This document shows, piece after piece, positions 35,666 through 44,278 of a stretch of 64,000 nt of DNA. How positions within the stretch are numbered: the first letter of the stretch is position 1; each line of letters opens with the position of its first letter. The DNA is from Vagococcus martis (GTDB lineage Bacteria > Bacillota > Bacilli > Lactobacillales > Vagococcaceae): the NCBI RefSeq assembly GCF_002026305.1, contig NZ_MVAB01000001.1, positions 1,842,001-1,906,000 of the forward strand, given 5' to 3'. The position numbers and the translations under genes are program-made. The notes below the pieces were generated by a model. The model had not been told where the DNA came from, ran no database searches, and saw nothing but the letters and a program-made list of their open reading frames with translations.

Positions 35666-36457
35666 ATGGAAGTCATTCAAAGCATCAAAAAAGAAAAAAC
35701 AGGGTACTTGTTGGTGACAAAAAGTGGGATAAAGATACCACTGTCTGAGGATTCTCTGGTGAAGCATCGTCTACTTAAAGGTAGTGAAGTATCAGAAGAA
35801 TTATTAAACCAAGTAAAAGAAGAAGCCAGCTTTGATATTGGGTATCAAAAAGCACTAAACTATTTGAGCTACCAGCTTCGTAGTGAAAAAGAGATAAAAG
35901 ATTATCTCAAAAAACAAGAGATTAACCCCCCTCAAATAAAACAAATTATTGATAAATTAAAAGACTTATCACTTCTTGATGATAAGGTTTTTGCTGAAAG
36001 TTATGTTCGTACGGCTATTCGTACGACTGATAAAGGGCCACAAGGTGTCAAAGAATTTTTGATGAAAAAAGGTGTGCCAAGTGACTTCATAGATGAGGCA
36101 CTTATTTTATTTGATGACACGCATCAATTAGAGCTAGGTCAAAAGCTTGGCGAAAAGATGGCAAGAAAGTATCAGAAGAGTAGCCAAAAAGAACGCATCA
36201 ATAAAATTCGTCAGCAATTATTTATAAAAGGGTTTAAATCGGATGTTATCTCTAGCGTTATAGATGGTTTAGCTTTTGACGATGATGAGGACGAGTATGA
36301 TTTATTAGTCAAACAAGGTGATAAATTATGGCGTCGACATGAAAGAGTCGAGACACGTAAGAAACATCAAAAGATAAAACAAAGTTTGTATCAAAAAGGG
36401 TTTTCTATAGATGATATCAACCGTTACATAGAAGAAAAAGAGATGGAGTTAGAGTAA
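35666..36457 (+). CDS. recX: Regulatory protein RecX
   Basis: A 263-residue all-helical modulator of RecA filaments. Repeats of the RecX three-helix unit are visible: ALNYLSYQLRSEKEIKDYLKK, DLSLLDDKVFAESYVRTAIRT, GPQGVKEFLMKKGV, INKIRQQLFIKGF and KIKQSLYQKGF. An N-terminal extension of about 60 residues is usual in Firmicutes. AAGGAGG lies before the ATG. It is followed by mutY after three bases and so probably forms a DNA-repair pair. Confidence 0.93.
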   Translation: MEVIQSIKKEKTGYLLVTKSGIKIPLSEDSLVKHRLLKGSEVSEELLNQVKEEASFDIGYQKALNYLSYQLRSEKEIKDYLKKQEINPPQIKQIIDKLKDLSLLDDKVFAESYVRTAIRTTDKGPQGVKEFLMKKGVPSDFIDEALILFDDTHQLELGQKLGEKMARKYQKSSQKERINKIRQQLFIKGFKSDVISSVIDGLAFDDDEDEYDLLVKQGDKLWRRHERVETRKKHQKIKQSLYQKGFSIDDINRYIEEKEMELE

Positions 36458-36460
36458 GAG

Positions 36461-37600
36461 ATGAGTGAAGAAGTAACTTGGACGCAAGAGAAGATAGAGA
36501 GCTTTCAAGATGATTTGTTGGCATGGTATCATCATGAAAAACGAGATTTACCGTGGCGAGAGTCGACAGATCCATACCGAGTATGGGTATCTGAGATTAT
36601 GCTACAACAAACGCAAGTCGTGACGGTGATTCCATATTTTAATCGGTTTATGGAGTGGTTTCCCACGATAGAAGATTTGGCAAATGCTGAAGAAGATAAA
36701 CTACTAAAAGCATGGGAAGGTTTGGGATATTACTCTCGTGTTCGCAACATGCAACATGCGGCAAAAGAAATGGTCGAAACGTTTGATGGGCAAATGCCAC
36801 AGACGATAGAAGACATATTATCATTAAAGGGAATAGGGCCATATACAGGTGGAGCGATTGGAAGTATTGCTTTTTCGTTGCCAGAGCCGGCAATTGATGG
36901 AAACGTGATGCGAGTATACAGTCGCTTATTTTGTTTGTCTGATGATATCGCGTTACCTAAAACACGAAAAGTTTTTGATAAGTATGTGAGAGAAACAATG
37001 TCACAAACTGAACCAGGAGATTTTAATCAAGCCTTGATGGATTTAGGTGCCACAATTTGTACACCGACTAAACCATCATGTGAGACGTGTCCGATAAAAA
37101 ATTATTGTGAGGCTAGAAAAACAGATACAGCATCATCTTATCCAGTGAAAAAGAAAAAAGAAAAAGCAAAGCCACTTTACTATGTGGCAGATGTGATTAG
37201 AAATAAAACGGGTGCTTTTTTATTGGAGAAAAGACCAGAAGATGGCCTGCTTTCAAACATGTGGACATTTCCTATGCATGAAGTCACAAAAGAAGACTAT
37301 GATCGTTTGGCTGCATCGTATGACTCTGTTGAAGAAAAATCATCACAGGTAGCAGAGCAATTGAGCTTGTATGAAGAAGAAAAAATAGACATCAAAGAAA
37401 AACAACTTTTAGGTGTTGTGACGCATATTTTCAGTCATAGAAAATGGCATGTGTTAGTAGTGGAGGATTTATTGAGAGGCACAGATCGCGAAATGTTAGA
37501 AAAACAAAAATGGGTCTATCAAGAAGAGTTTGGTCAGTATGTTTTTCCTAAGCCACAGCAAAAGATGGTCGACTTACTAAAGAAAAGTATGAATAATTAG
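36461..37600 (+). CDS. mutY: A/G-specific adenine DNA glycosylase MutY
   Basis: A 379-residue enzyme that removes adenine opposite 8-oxoguanine. Glu45 in SEIMLQQTQV is the catalytic acid; the helix-hairpin-helix LKGIGPYTGGAIGSIAF is followed by Asp in PAIDGNVMRVYSRLF. The iron-sulfur cysteines have spacing C-x6-C-x2-C-x5-C in CTPTKPSCETCPIKNYC. From about residue 235 a NUDIX-like domain reads the oxidised guanine. It starts three bases after recX and is the last gene before an independent promoter. Confidence 0.96.
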   Translation: MSEEVTWTQEKIESFQDDLLAWYHHEKRDLPWRESTDPYRVWVSEIMLQQTQVVTVIPYFNRFMEWFPTIEDLANAEEDKLLKAWEGLGYYSRVRNMQHAAKEMVETFDGQMPQTIEDILSLKGIGPYTGGAIGSIAFSLPEPAIDGNVMRVYSRLFCLSDDIALPKTRKVFDKYVRETMSQTEPGDFNQALMDLGATICTPTKPSCETCPIKNYCEARKTDTASSYPVKKKKEKAKPLYYVADVIRNKTGAFLLEKRPEDGLLSNMWTFPMHEVTKEDYDRLAASYDSVEEKSSQVAEQLSLYEEEKIDIKEKQLLGVVTHIFSHRKWHVLVVEDLLRGTDREMLEKQKWVYQEEFGQYVFPKPQQKMVDLLKKSMNN

Positions 37601-37620
37601 TGATATCATAGTCCAAGATA

Positions 37621-37629
37621 TGCTATAAT
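37621..37629 (+). promoter_or_regulatory. Extended -10 promoter upstream of the DUF402 gene
   Basis: TGCTATAAT at 37621-37629, no good -35. It gives a leader of about 80 nt that contains two inverted repeats. Confidence 0.55.
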
Positions 37630-37641
37630 AATTCTGATATT

Positions 37642-37694
37642 GGTATTAAATGTTAAATTTAATACCCATGTGAAAAATTGACACAATTTGTCAA
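37642..37694. repeat. Two inverted repeats in the leader of the DUF402 gene
   Basis: First, GGTATTAAAT (37642-37651) and ATTTAATACC (37657-37666) are perfectly complementary. Second, TTGACA (37678-37683) and TGTCAA (37689-37694) flank CAATT. Both lie between the promoter and the start codon and could be an RNA element or an operator. Confidence 0.6.
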
Positions 37695-37715
37695 GGAAAG
37701 CAGGATTAGATAGTG

Positions 37716-38249
37716 ATGCGTGTTCCTAAAGAAGGAGAGTTTATCACGATCCAAAGTTACAAGCATGACGGAAGTTTACATCGAACTTGGCGCGATACAA
37801 TGGTCCTAAAAACAAGTGAGTGTTCGATAATTGGAATGAATGACCACACACTTGTGACAGAGTCAGATGGACGACGATGGGTAACGCGTGAACCTGCTAT
37901 TGTATATTTCCATACAAAATATTGGTTCAACATAATTGCTATGATACGAGAGAAAGGAGTTTCCTACTATTGTAATCTTGCCTCACCTTATGTTTTGGAT
38001 GAGGAAGCTTTAAAGTATATTGATTATGACTTGGATATAAAAGTGTTTCCTGATGGAGAAAAACGCTTGTTAGATGTTGACGAGTATGAAGACCATCGAA
38101 AACTAATGAACTACCCAAACGAAATTGATATTGTTCTTAAAGAAAATGTGAAGATTTTGGTAGACTGGATTAATGAAGGAAAAGGTCCTTTCTCTGATGA
38201 GTATGTCGATATTTGGTATAAACGGTATCAACAATTATCAAGAAAATGA
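37716..38249 (+). CDS. DUF402 nucleoside tri-/diphosphate phosphatase (Ntdp)
   Basis: A 177-residue protein. [68 protein letters not shown] and [25 protein letters not shown] are the hallmarks of the DUF402 family in Gram-positive cocci, whose Staphylococcus member hydrolyses nucleoside di- and triphosphates. The ATG at 37716 matches the family start; GTG 37713 is one codon earlier. Own promoter and strong terminator, so monocistronic. Confidence 0.9.
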   Translation: MRVPKEGEFITIQSYKHDGSLHRTWRDTMVLKTSECSIIGMNDHTLVTESDGRRWVTREPAIVYFHTKYWFNIIAMIREKGVSYYCNLASPYVLDEEALKYIDYDLDIKVFPDGEKRLLDVDEYEDHRKLMNYPNEIDIVLKENVKILVDWINEGKGPFSDEYVDIWYKRYQQLSRK

Positions 38250-38295
38250 AACAACTGTGTGTTTCGTAAATTCAGGGTTTGATAAGCATTACAAA

Positions 38296-38342
38296 AAATA
38301 GCGAAAGACTTCAAATTTTTTTGAAGTCTTTCGTTATTTTTT
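38296..38342. terminator. Strong terminator after the DUF402 gene
   Basis: CGAAAGACTTCAAA (38302-38315) is fully complementary to TTTGAAGTCTTTCG (38320-38333). A and T tracts on either side allow bidirectional use. Confidence 0.92.
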
Positions 38343-38387
38343 ATCATTTTGAAACGAAAAAAATAACAATTTTTCTTGAAAAAAATA

Positions 38388-38396
38388 TGTTATACT
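38388..38396 (+). promoter_or_regulatory. Extended -10 promoter of the small exported peptide gene
   Basis: TGTTATACT at 38388-38396, about 32 bases before the start at 38428; no convincing -35. Confidence 0.5.
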
Positions 38397-38427
38397 TTTT
38401 ACAAGATGAATAAAGGAGGGTATTTAA

Positions 38428-38616
38428 GTGAAGAAAAAACTATCTATTCTATTTTTAGTAAGTGCTGTATTGTGTATTGGTTTGGTTCTTTTGAAAGTTC
38501 ATGAATCAAGAACGACTGCTTCAGAAAAAGTGATTAGAGAGGTCATTGAACCTGAAAAAAAATCCTTACAATACCAAAAAAAGCATCTCTTAATTATATT
38601 AAAGAAAAACAAGTGA
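38428..38616 (+). CDS. Small membrane-anchored or exported peptide, possible frameshift at an 8-A run
   Basis: A 62-residue product with a lysine start and a hydrophobic segment (residues 5-22), so a signal anchor or signal peptide. AAAGGAGGG precedes the GTG start. Not recognised. After GAAAAAAAA (38554-38562) the -1 frame continues to a stop at 38636 and gives ILTIPKKASLNYIKEKQVMSIKEM, which looks more like natural protein than the lysine-rich zero-frame end. A-AAA-AAA is a classic slippery heptamer, but a missing A in the assembly would explain it too. No partner genes are evident. Confidence 0.55.
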   Translation: MKKKLSILFLVSAVLCIGLVLLKVHESRTTASEKVIREVIEPEKKSLQYQKKHLLIILKKNK

Positions 38617-38650
38617 TGTCGATTAAAGAAATGTAATTAGCCGAATAAAA

Positions 38651-38690
38651 AAACAGGAAACTTCATTAAAAAGTATCCTGTTTATTTTTA
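38651..38690. terminator. Terminator between the small peptide gene and the GNAT gene
   Basis: AAACAGGAAACTT (38651-38663) pairs with AAGTATCCTGTTT (38671-38683) with one mismatch; it is A-rich on the left and T-rich on the right, shared by convergent genes. Confidence 0.85.
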
Positions 38691-39122
38691 TACCGTTTTT
38701 TTCATGTTTTGGTGCTGGATATTTGCTTCGATGTAGGTGTCACCAAAAGGCTCGTACCCTAAAGAATGATAGAAATCTAATGCGTGTAATTGTGCTCCTA
38801 AAATGAGTGTGTTTGCCTGGTGAGTTTTTGCTACTTGTTCGGCATATTCCATGAGCTGTTTGCCGATTCCTTTTCCACGATCGTCTTTAGCAACTGCCAT
38901 GCGTTGAATTTTCATGGCTGTCTCATCAATAGGAAATAATCTTACAGTACCTAAAGCTTGCTGAAAGTCATCATATAATACACAATGAATTGCTTGATCT
39001 TCATCAGCGATTTCAATCGATTCTGGTACGTGTTGTTCGTTAACAAAGACGTCTAGTCTAATGCGTTTAGCGTCTTCGTATGCTTTTGACGTAAGGTCTT
39101 GAGTATGAATTAAGTTTACCAT
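38688..39122 (-). CDS. GNAT-family N-acetyltransferase (ElaA/YitI-like)
   Basis: A 144-residue acetyltransferase. IRLDVFVNEQHVPESIEIADEDQ near residues 21-45 is the ElaA-like entry; AVAKDDRGKGIGKQLMEYAE is the acetyl-CoA binding motif A (R-G-x-G-x-G/A). LGAQLHALDFYHSLGYEPFG closes the fold. AAAGGAG precedes the ATG. Substrate is unknown. Confidence 0.9.
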   Translation of the reverse strand: MVNLIHTQDLTSKAYEDAKRIRLDVFVNEQHVPESIEIADEDQAIHCVLYDDFQQALGTVRLFPIDETAMKIQRMAVAKDDRGKGIGKQLMEYAEQVAKTHQANTLILGAQLHALDFYHSLGYEPFGDTYIEANIQHQNMKKTV

Positions 39123-39233
39123 TTGTTTATCTCCTTTGTTATGCTTTTAATAAGTTTATCAAATTAGCAGTTTTTTTAAAACAAATAGATTATAATAAGT
39201 GTACGTGAATTTTAGATAAAGCGAGGGGAATTT

Positions 39234-40346
39234 ATGCTACAAAAACTTAAAGCTTCTAAATTAATGTTTTGGTCACTAGAACTACTGATTATTGCGACAT
39301 TAATTTTAGTTGGAACGAAAATCAATTTTATCTTTAAACCAATTGGAACACTGTTTACAACGATGTTCGCACCGATTATCATATCCGGTTTTTTATTTTA
39401 TTGTGTTAACCCAATTTTACAATTTATGATCAAAAAAGGGATTAAACGGACATGGGCTGTGTCAATTATCATGATTTTTTTGATAGGTGTCGTGTTGTTG
39501 CTTATTATGTCGGTCATCCCAAATTTGATTAAACAAATGACTATGTTAACAAAAGCTGCACCAGATTTTTATATAGCGATTGAAAAAACAATCAATGAAT
39601 TAGCACACCATCCTGTGATGAAAAATGTTGATATTCAACAATATCTAGAACAGTGGAATGTGTCTTTTGGAAATATTATTAAGACGACTATATCTAGTTT
39701 AGGAAATGGGTTAGGCTCATTTATTTCTTCTATAGCTGGAATTGTTATGATTATTTTTACAGTACCGTTTATTTTATTTTATATGTTAAAAGATGGGGAA
39801 CGTTTTTTACCGAATGTCGCACGTTTTTTCCCAGAAACGCACCGAAAAGAAATGACAGAATTACTGATAAAAATGAGTCAAACGATTTCAAAATACATTA
39901 GCGGTCAAATGATTGAGTGTTTATTCGTTGGGGTTGCAACAAGTATTGGGTACATGTTGATAGGTGTCAATTACGCCTTTTTATTTGGTGTAATAGCAGG
40001 TCTTTCAAATATGATTCCATATATTGGTCCATATATCGGTTTAGCACCTGCCTTATTTGTGACGATATTTACAGATCCAGTTAAAGCTGTTCTAGCATGT
40101 ATCGTCGTATTAGTTGTTCAACAAATAGACGGGAATATTATTTACCCAAATGTGATAGGGAAGAGTTTAGATATTCATCCATTAACTATTATTATCATTT
40201 TACTGGTTGCTGGAAATATTGCTGGACTACTTGGAATGATTTTAGGTGTACCATTTTATGCAGTCTGTAAGACCATTGTTGTTTATGTCTATGATATGGT
40301 TCAACTTGATAAACGAATTAAGAAAGAAAATACTCCCGTTAAATAA
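39234..40346 (+). CDS. AI-2E/YdbI-family membrane transporter
   Basis: A 370-residue polytopic protein with about seven or eight hydrophobic segments. The central SGQMIECLFVGVATSIGYMLIGVNYAFLFGVIAGLSNMIPYIGPYIG is the signature of the AI-2E/PerM family. C-terminal PLTIIIILLVAGNIAGLLGMILGVPFYAVCKT is also typical. The family includes sodium-proton and autoinducer exporters, so the substrate is not assigned. GCGAGGGG ribosome site. Confidence 0.9.
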   Translation: MLQKLKASKLMFWSLELLIIATLILVGTKINFIFKPIGTLFTTMFAPIIISGFLFYCVNPILQFMIKKGIKRTWAVSIIMIFLIGVVLLLIMSVIPNLIKQMTMLTKAAPDFYIAIEKTINELAHHPVMKNVDIQQYLEQWNVSFGNIIKTTISSLGNGLGSFISSIAGIVMIIFTVPFILFYMLKDGERFLPNVARFFPETHRKEMTELLIKMSQTISKYISGQMIECLFVGVATSIGYMLIGVNYAFLFGVIAGLSNMIPYIGPYIGLAPALFVTIFTDPVKAVLACIVVLVVQQIDGNIIYPNVIGKSLDIHPLTIIIILLVAGNIAGLLGMILGVPFYAVCKTIVVYVYDMVQLDKRIKKENTPVK

Positions 40347-40446
40347 TTTTTGTGTCTATATCTTTTATATTGAATTTAACTGATGTTTATGATACGATTT
40401 TTGGAGGAATATTAAAAAGAACGAAAAAGTTAGGAGAGAAAAGCTT

Positions 40447-41799
40447 ATGAACGCTGACCCCGAGAGTCAGTCTATTTTTATCAATATTATTATTTTGATT
40501 GTGTTAACATTACTAAACGCCTTTTTTGCAGCCGCGGAGGTTTCCGTTATTTCGGTAAACCGTAACAGACTGGAAAGTAAAGCAGAAGAGGGAAATAAAA
40601 CGGCGATAAAATTACTGGCATTAATTAATGATTCAAGCAATTTTTTATCTACGATTCAAGTAGGGATTACATTAGTGACTATTTTATCAGGGGCTTCATT
40701 AGCTAATTCATTTGCTAGAGAGTTAGCACCTGTTTTTGGCGGAGCACCTTGGGCAAAACAAGCTTCTCAAGTCATTGTTTTAATCTTGTTAACATATATA
40801 TCGATTGTGTTTGGAGAATTGTATCCTAAACGAATCGCTTTAAACAATCCTGAAGCTGTGGCAGGATTTGTAATGAGACCTATCACATTATTAGGTAAGA
40901 TAATGAGACCATTTGTATGGTTATTGTCAAGCTCGACAAACTTATTGAGCCGTATCACCCCAATGACATTTGATGATGAAAACGAACGAATGACACGTGA
41001 AGAGATGGCTTATCTTCTGACGAATGAGGGTGTATTAGATTCGGATGAATTGGAGATGGTGCAAGGTATTTTTGATTTAGACACGACAATGGCACGTGAA
41101 GTAATGGTTCCTCGTACAGAAGCCTTCATGATAGATATCCATGACGCTGCAGAAGAAAATATTGATAAAGTTTTAGCAAACAATTTCTCACGAATCCCAG
41201 TTTATGACGACGACAAAGACAAAGTCATTGGGATATTGCATCTTAAAAATTTACTAAAAGAAGCTCGAAGTAAAGGGTTTGAAAATTTAAACTTATTAAA
41301 TGTGATTCATGAACCACTTTATGTTCCTGAAACCATATTTATTGATGATTTATTGTTAGAGCTGAAAAAGACTCAAAATCATATGGCAATTTTATTAGAT
41401 GAGTATGGTGGAGTATCTGGCTTAGTAACATTTGAGGACTTGTTAGAAGAAATTGTTGGTGAAATAGATGATGAATCTGACGAATTAACGATTGACCATT
41501 TATTAAAACAAGTGAGTGACAATGAATTCTTAATCGAAGCTCGTATGCCAATCAATGATTTTAATGAAAAGTTTGGTACGAATATCTCTATGACAGATGT
41601 TGATACGATGGCTGGTTTTATGATTACAGAGCTTGGTGTGATTCCTGAAAAGGACGAACGTTTAACCATTCATGTTGATCATATTGATTTAACGACGTAT
41701 AAAGCAGAAGGCACTCGCTTACTAGAGATATTAGTGACGATTAATGAAGTAGAAGAAGAAGAAGAAGATAAATATTACAAATCACGCGATGATGATTAA
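40447..41799 (+). CDS. CNNM/CorC (HlyC) family protein with DUF21 and CBS domains
   Basis: A 450-residue membrane protein. The DUF21 (CNNM) transmembrane domain lies at about residues 10-200 (LLNAFFAAAEVSVISVNRNRLESKAEEGN, VFGELYPKRIALNNPE). Two CBS domains follow at about 215-340 (DLDTTMAREVMVPRTEAF, IPVYDDDKDKVIGILHLKNLL, GGVSGLVTFEDLLEEIVGEIDDE). A CorC_HlyC transporter-associated domain ends the protein at about 355-440. Members are linked to Mg2+ or other ion efflux; haemolysin is a historical name. Probably independent of tagD, which follows 19 bases later. Confidence 0.92.
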   Translation: MNADPESQSIFINIIILIVLTLLNAFFAAAEVSVISVNRNRLESKAEEGNKTAIKLLALINDSSNFLSTIQVGITLVTILSGASLANSFARELAPVFGGAPWAKQASQVIVLILLTYISIVFGELYPKRIALNNPEAVAGFVMRPITLLGKIMRPFVWLLSSSTNLLSRITPMTFDDENERMTREEMAYLLTNEGVLDSDELEMVQGIFDLDTTMAREVMVPRTEAFMIDIHDAAEENIDKVLANNFSRIPVYDDDKDKVIGILHLKNLLKEARSKGFENLNLLNVIHEPLYVPETIFIDDLLLELKKTQNHMAILLDEYGGVSGLVTFEDLLEEIVGEIDDESDELTIDHLLKQVSDNEFLIEARMPINDFNEKFGTNISMTDVDTMAGFMITELGVIPEKDERLTIHVDHIDLTTYKAEGTRLLEILVTINEVEEEEEDKYYKSRDDD

Positions 41800-41818
41800 T
41801 AGATAGTGAGGTATAACA

Positions 41819-42214
41819 GTGAGAAAAGTTATTACATATGGTACATTTGATTTATTACACTACGGACATATTAATTTATTACGTCGTGCAAAAGAGCAAG
41901 GTGATTATCTGATTGTTGCCTTGTCTACTGATGAGTTCAACTGGGACGAAAAGCAAAAAAAATGCTACTTCTCATATGAAAAGAGAAAGATGCTTTTAGA
42001 AGCGATTCGTTATGTTGACTTGGTCATACCTGAAGAGAGTTGGAACCAAAAGATGACAGACATTGAAGAGTTTAAAGTTGATGTGTTTGTCATGGGCGAC
42101 GATTGGAAAGGTCAATTTGATTTTGTAAAAGAAACCGGTGCTGACGTTGTTTATCTTGAACGCACGCCAGAAATATCAACAACACAAATCAAAAAAGATT
42201 TGAATAAGAGATGA
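41819..42214 (+). CDS. tagD: Glycerol-3-phosphate cytidylyltransferase TagD
   Basis: A 131-residue enzyme making CDP-glycerol, the donor for all TagB/TagF-type enzymes in the window. Nucleotidyltransferase motifs: TYGTFDLLHYGHINLL with HxGH at residues 14-17, and RTPEISTTQIKK near the C-terminus (RTxxxSTT). GTG start. It lies about 26 kb from the other main tag genes, beside a second group of envelope genes. Confidence 0.96.
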   Translation: MRKVITYGTFDLLHYGHINLLRRAKEQGDYLIVALSTDEFNWDEKQKKCYFSYEKRKMLLEAIRYVDLVIPEESWNQKMTDIEEFKVDVFVMGDDWKGQFDFVKETGADVVYLERTPEISTTQIKKDLNKR

Positions 42215-42218
42215 TGAA

Positions 42219-42261
42219 GATAAGGAAATTAGGGGACTTACTTGGCTCTTAATTTCCTTAT
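42219..42261. terminator. Hairpin after tagD
   Basis: ATAAGGAAATTA (42219-42230) is perfectly complementary to TAATTTCCTTAT (42250-42261). The T-run is weak, so it may be an incomplete terminator or an mRNA processing hairpin. Confidence 0.6.
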
Positions 42262-42284
42262 TGAATTTTCGTGAGGAGAAAACG

Positions 42285-44201
42285 ATGACTAAGTTAAAAT
42301 ATTTAATTAATTCTATTGTTATAGCAGTTGGATTAAATTTTAGTTTTACTAAAGGACAACTTTTAGTAGTATCAATAAAAAACAGTTTAATGAAAAATGC
42401 TATTTTACTTAACGGTATTGCAATTATCTTATTCTATATATTATATAAAAATAGAGATTTTTTAAAAAAATCAAAAATTTCACTTATGCAATGGGTTGTT
42501 AGTTTGTTTTTAGGTATTGTTCAACTATTTAAGACAGCTCTATCTTCAACAGATGGATTAACAATCCTTTATAGTTCTTGGTTAAATATACTTATTAGTT
42601 TAGTAGTGCTGTATTCTTATACATATATATTTAATATTATTCAAATGCTGTTCATGGCCTTCATACAGAAAAATGATATGGTTGAATTTGTTCAACCAGA
42701 AAAAGGATTCTTAAATAAAAATTTAGCAAACCATCCTTTTATCACAAGTTTTGTTATCATACTAATTTGTTGGTTACCTGTCATAGTGATTAATTACCCA
42801 AGTATTTTGGTAGTTGATGCATTTAGGCAGTTACGACAGTACTATGGTGAAATTCCAATAACAAATGCACACCCACCAATTCATACGGTGATGCTTGGAT
42901 TATCCGTTAGTCTAGGTAGAAAATTAGGTGATGCAAACTTAGGCTTATTTTTGAGTAATATTCCTCAAATTTTAATGACGTTGATTGGCTTTTCTTTATC
43001 AAGTGTCACGATAAGAAAAATGAAATTACCAACTTTTTATTCATGGGTTAATATCGTTATTGGAGCACTAAGTCCAGCTGTATTGGGGATGCTTTTAGTT
43101 AGTACAAAAGATTTATTCTTTACAAGTAGTCTTCTTGTAGTGTATAATATAACAATTTTATATTATTTAAAGAAAAATAAAACAACCACTACAAATGTTT
43201 TTTATGCATTAATGTTTATTCTCATGTCTACATTAGTCATTTTATTTAGAAAAAATGGTATTTATATGATGATTCCGTTGGTTGTTATTTTTATATTTAG
43301 AGTATTGATTTATATAGTTAAGTCTATACAACAAAAGAAAATTAAAATGATAGTTCCATCAGTAATGATGTTACTAATTCTTATTATCCCAATCGTATTA
43401 TCACAACTAGTAGATAAAACGTTAGAAACAAAATATAATATGGTTGAGGATGTCAGAAAAAGCGAAATGCTATCTATTCCTTTTCAGCAAACAGCTAGAT
43501 ATGTTAAAAAGTTTCCAAATGAAGTCACTGCTGATGAGAAAGAAAAAATTAAAGCGGTTATGTATTATGATGGATTAGGCGAGATATACAATCCGATTAT
43601 ATCTGATCCAGTAAAAAGAACCACACCTAAAGACGTTACAAATGAAGAGTTGAAAGATTATTTTAAAGTTTGGTTTCAAATGTTTTTAAAACATCCAGTA
43701 ACATATATAGAAAGTACTGCTGCACAGAATTATTATTTATTCAGTCCTGAAAATTATAATTTCTATTATTCTACTTTGACAGATGGATATGACAAACAGC
43801 AACCTGAAGAAAGAAAGACTTATGATGTTTTAATGGATAAAACAGGTATTAAAAAAACAGAACACAAAAAAGATATGCAAAAAGATTTAACTACTTATTT
43901 TAGAATATTTGATTCACTTCCAATTTTAGGATTGTTTAGTAGTTTCTCTTTTGGTGTTATGATTTTATTAATGATATTTGCCTTAGCAGTTAGACTACGA
44001 CTAAATGTAGGAATGATGGCAACATTACCTATGTTGATGCTTCTATTAACAATATTTGCCGGTCCTGTTGTTAGAGGTTATTTACGTTATGGTTTACCAT
44101 TTGTATATGTGATGCCGTTATTAGTTTGTTTTATTATTTATTTAAATAAAGAAAAAAATAATCAAACAATGTCAGAAGAACCTCAGCTAACTACAAATTG
44201 A
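42285..44201 (+). CDS. Polytopic membrane protein, GT-C-like (DUF6020-like)
   Basis: A 638-residue protein with about twelve or more hydrophobic segments. An early luminal loop has VIVINYPSILVVDAFRQL and NAHPPIHTVMLGL, with an acidic residue and histidines placed as in GT-C transferases that use lipid-phosphate sugars. It resembles DUF6020 proteins (assignment by eye). The start at 42285 follows GAGGAG; an in-frame TTG at 42261 lies in the hairpin arm. It is upstream of GT2, DUF2304 and small EamA-like genes that could make and flip its donor. Confidence 0.72.
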   Translation: MTKLKYLINSIVIAVGLNFSFTKGQLLVVSIKNSLMKNAILLNGIAIILFYILYKNRDFLKKSKISLMQWVVSLFLGIVQLFKTALSSTDGLTILYSSWLNILISLVVLYSYTYIFNIIQMLFMAFIQKNDMVEFVQPEKGFLNKNLANHPFITSFVIILICWLPVIVINYPSILVVDAFRQLRQYYGEIPITNAHPPIHTVMLGLSVSLGRKLGDANLGLFLSNIPQILMTLIGFSLSSVTIRKMKLPTFYSWVNIVIGALSPAVLGMLLVSTKDLFFTSSLLVVYNITILYYLKKNKTTTTNVFYALMFILMSTLVILFRKNGIYMMIPLVVIFIFRVLIYIVKSIQQKKIKMIVPSVMMLLILIIPIVLSQLVDKTLETKYNMVEDVRKSEMLSIPFQQTARYVKKFPNEVTADEKEKIKAVMYYDGLGEIYNPIISDPVKRTTPKDVTNEELKDYFKVWFQMFLKHPVTYIESTAAQNYYLFSPENYNFYYSTLTDGYDKQQPEERKTYDVLMDKTGIKKTEHKKDMQKDLTTYFRIFDSLPILGLFSSFSFGVMILLMIFALAVRLRLNVGMMATLPMLMLLLTIFAGPVVRGYLRYGLPFVYVMPLLVCFIIYLNKEKNNQTMSEEPQLTTN

Positions 44202-44211
44202 TAGTTAGTTG

Positions 44212-44220
44212 TGGTATAAT
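44212..44220 (+). promoter_or_regulatory. Extended -10 promoter of the GT2-DUF2304-EamA group
   Basis: TGGTATAAT at 44212-44220, about 60 bases before the GT2 start; no clear -35. Confidence 0.5.
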
Positions 44221-44278
44221 TTGTTGATGTGTGTATACAACATTTAACTAGTAAGTTGATGATATTGAAGGAGATAAA

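Noticed and set aside
37678-37707. TTGACA at 37678 as a -35 promoter element
   Set aside because: No -10 at 16-18 bases; it is better explained as one arm of an inverted repeat after the TATAAT at 37624.
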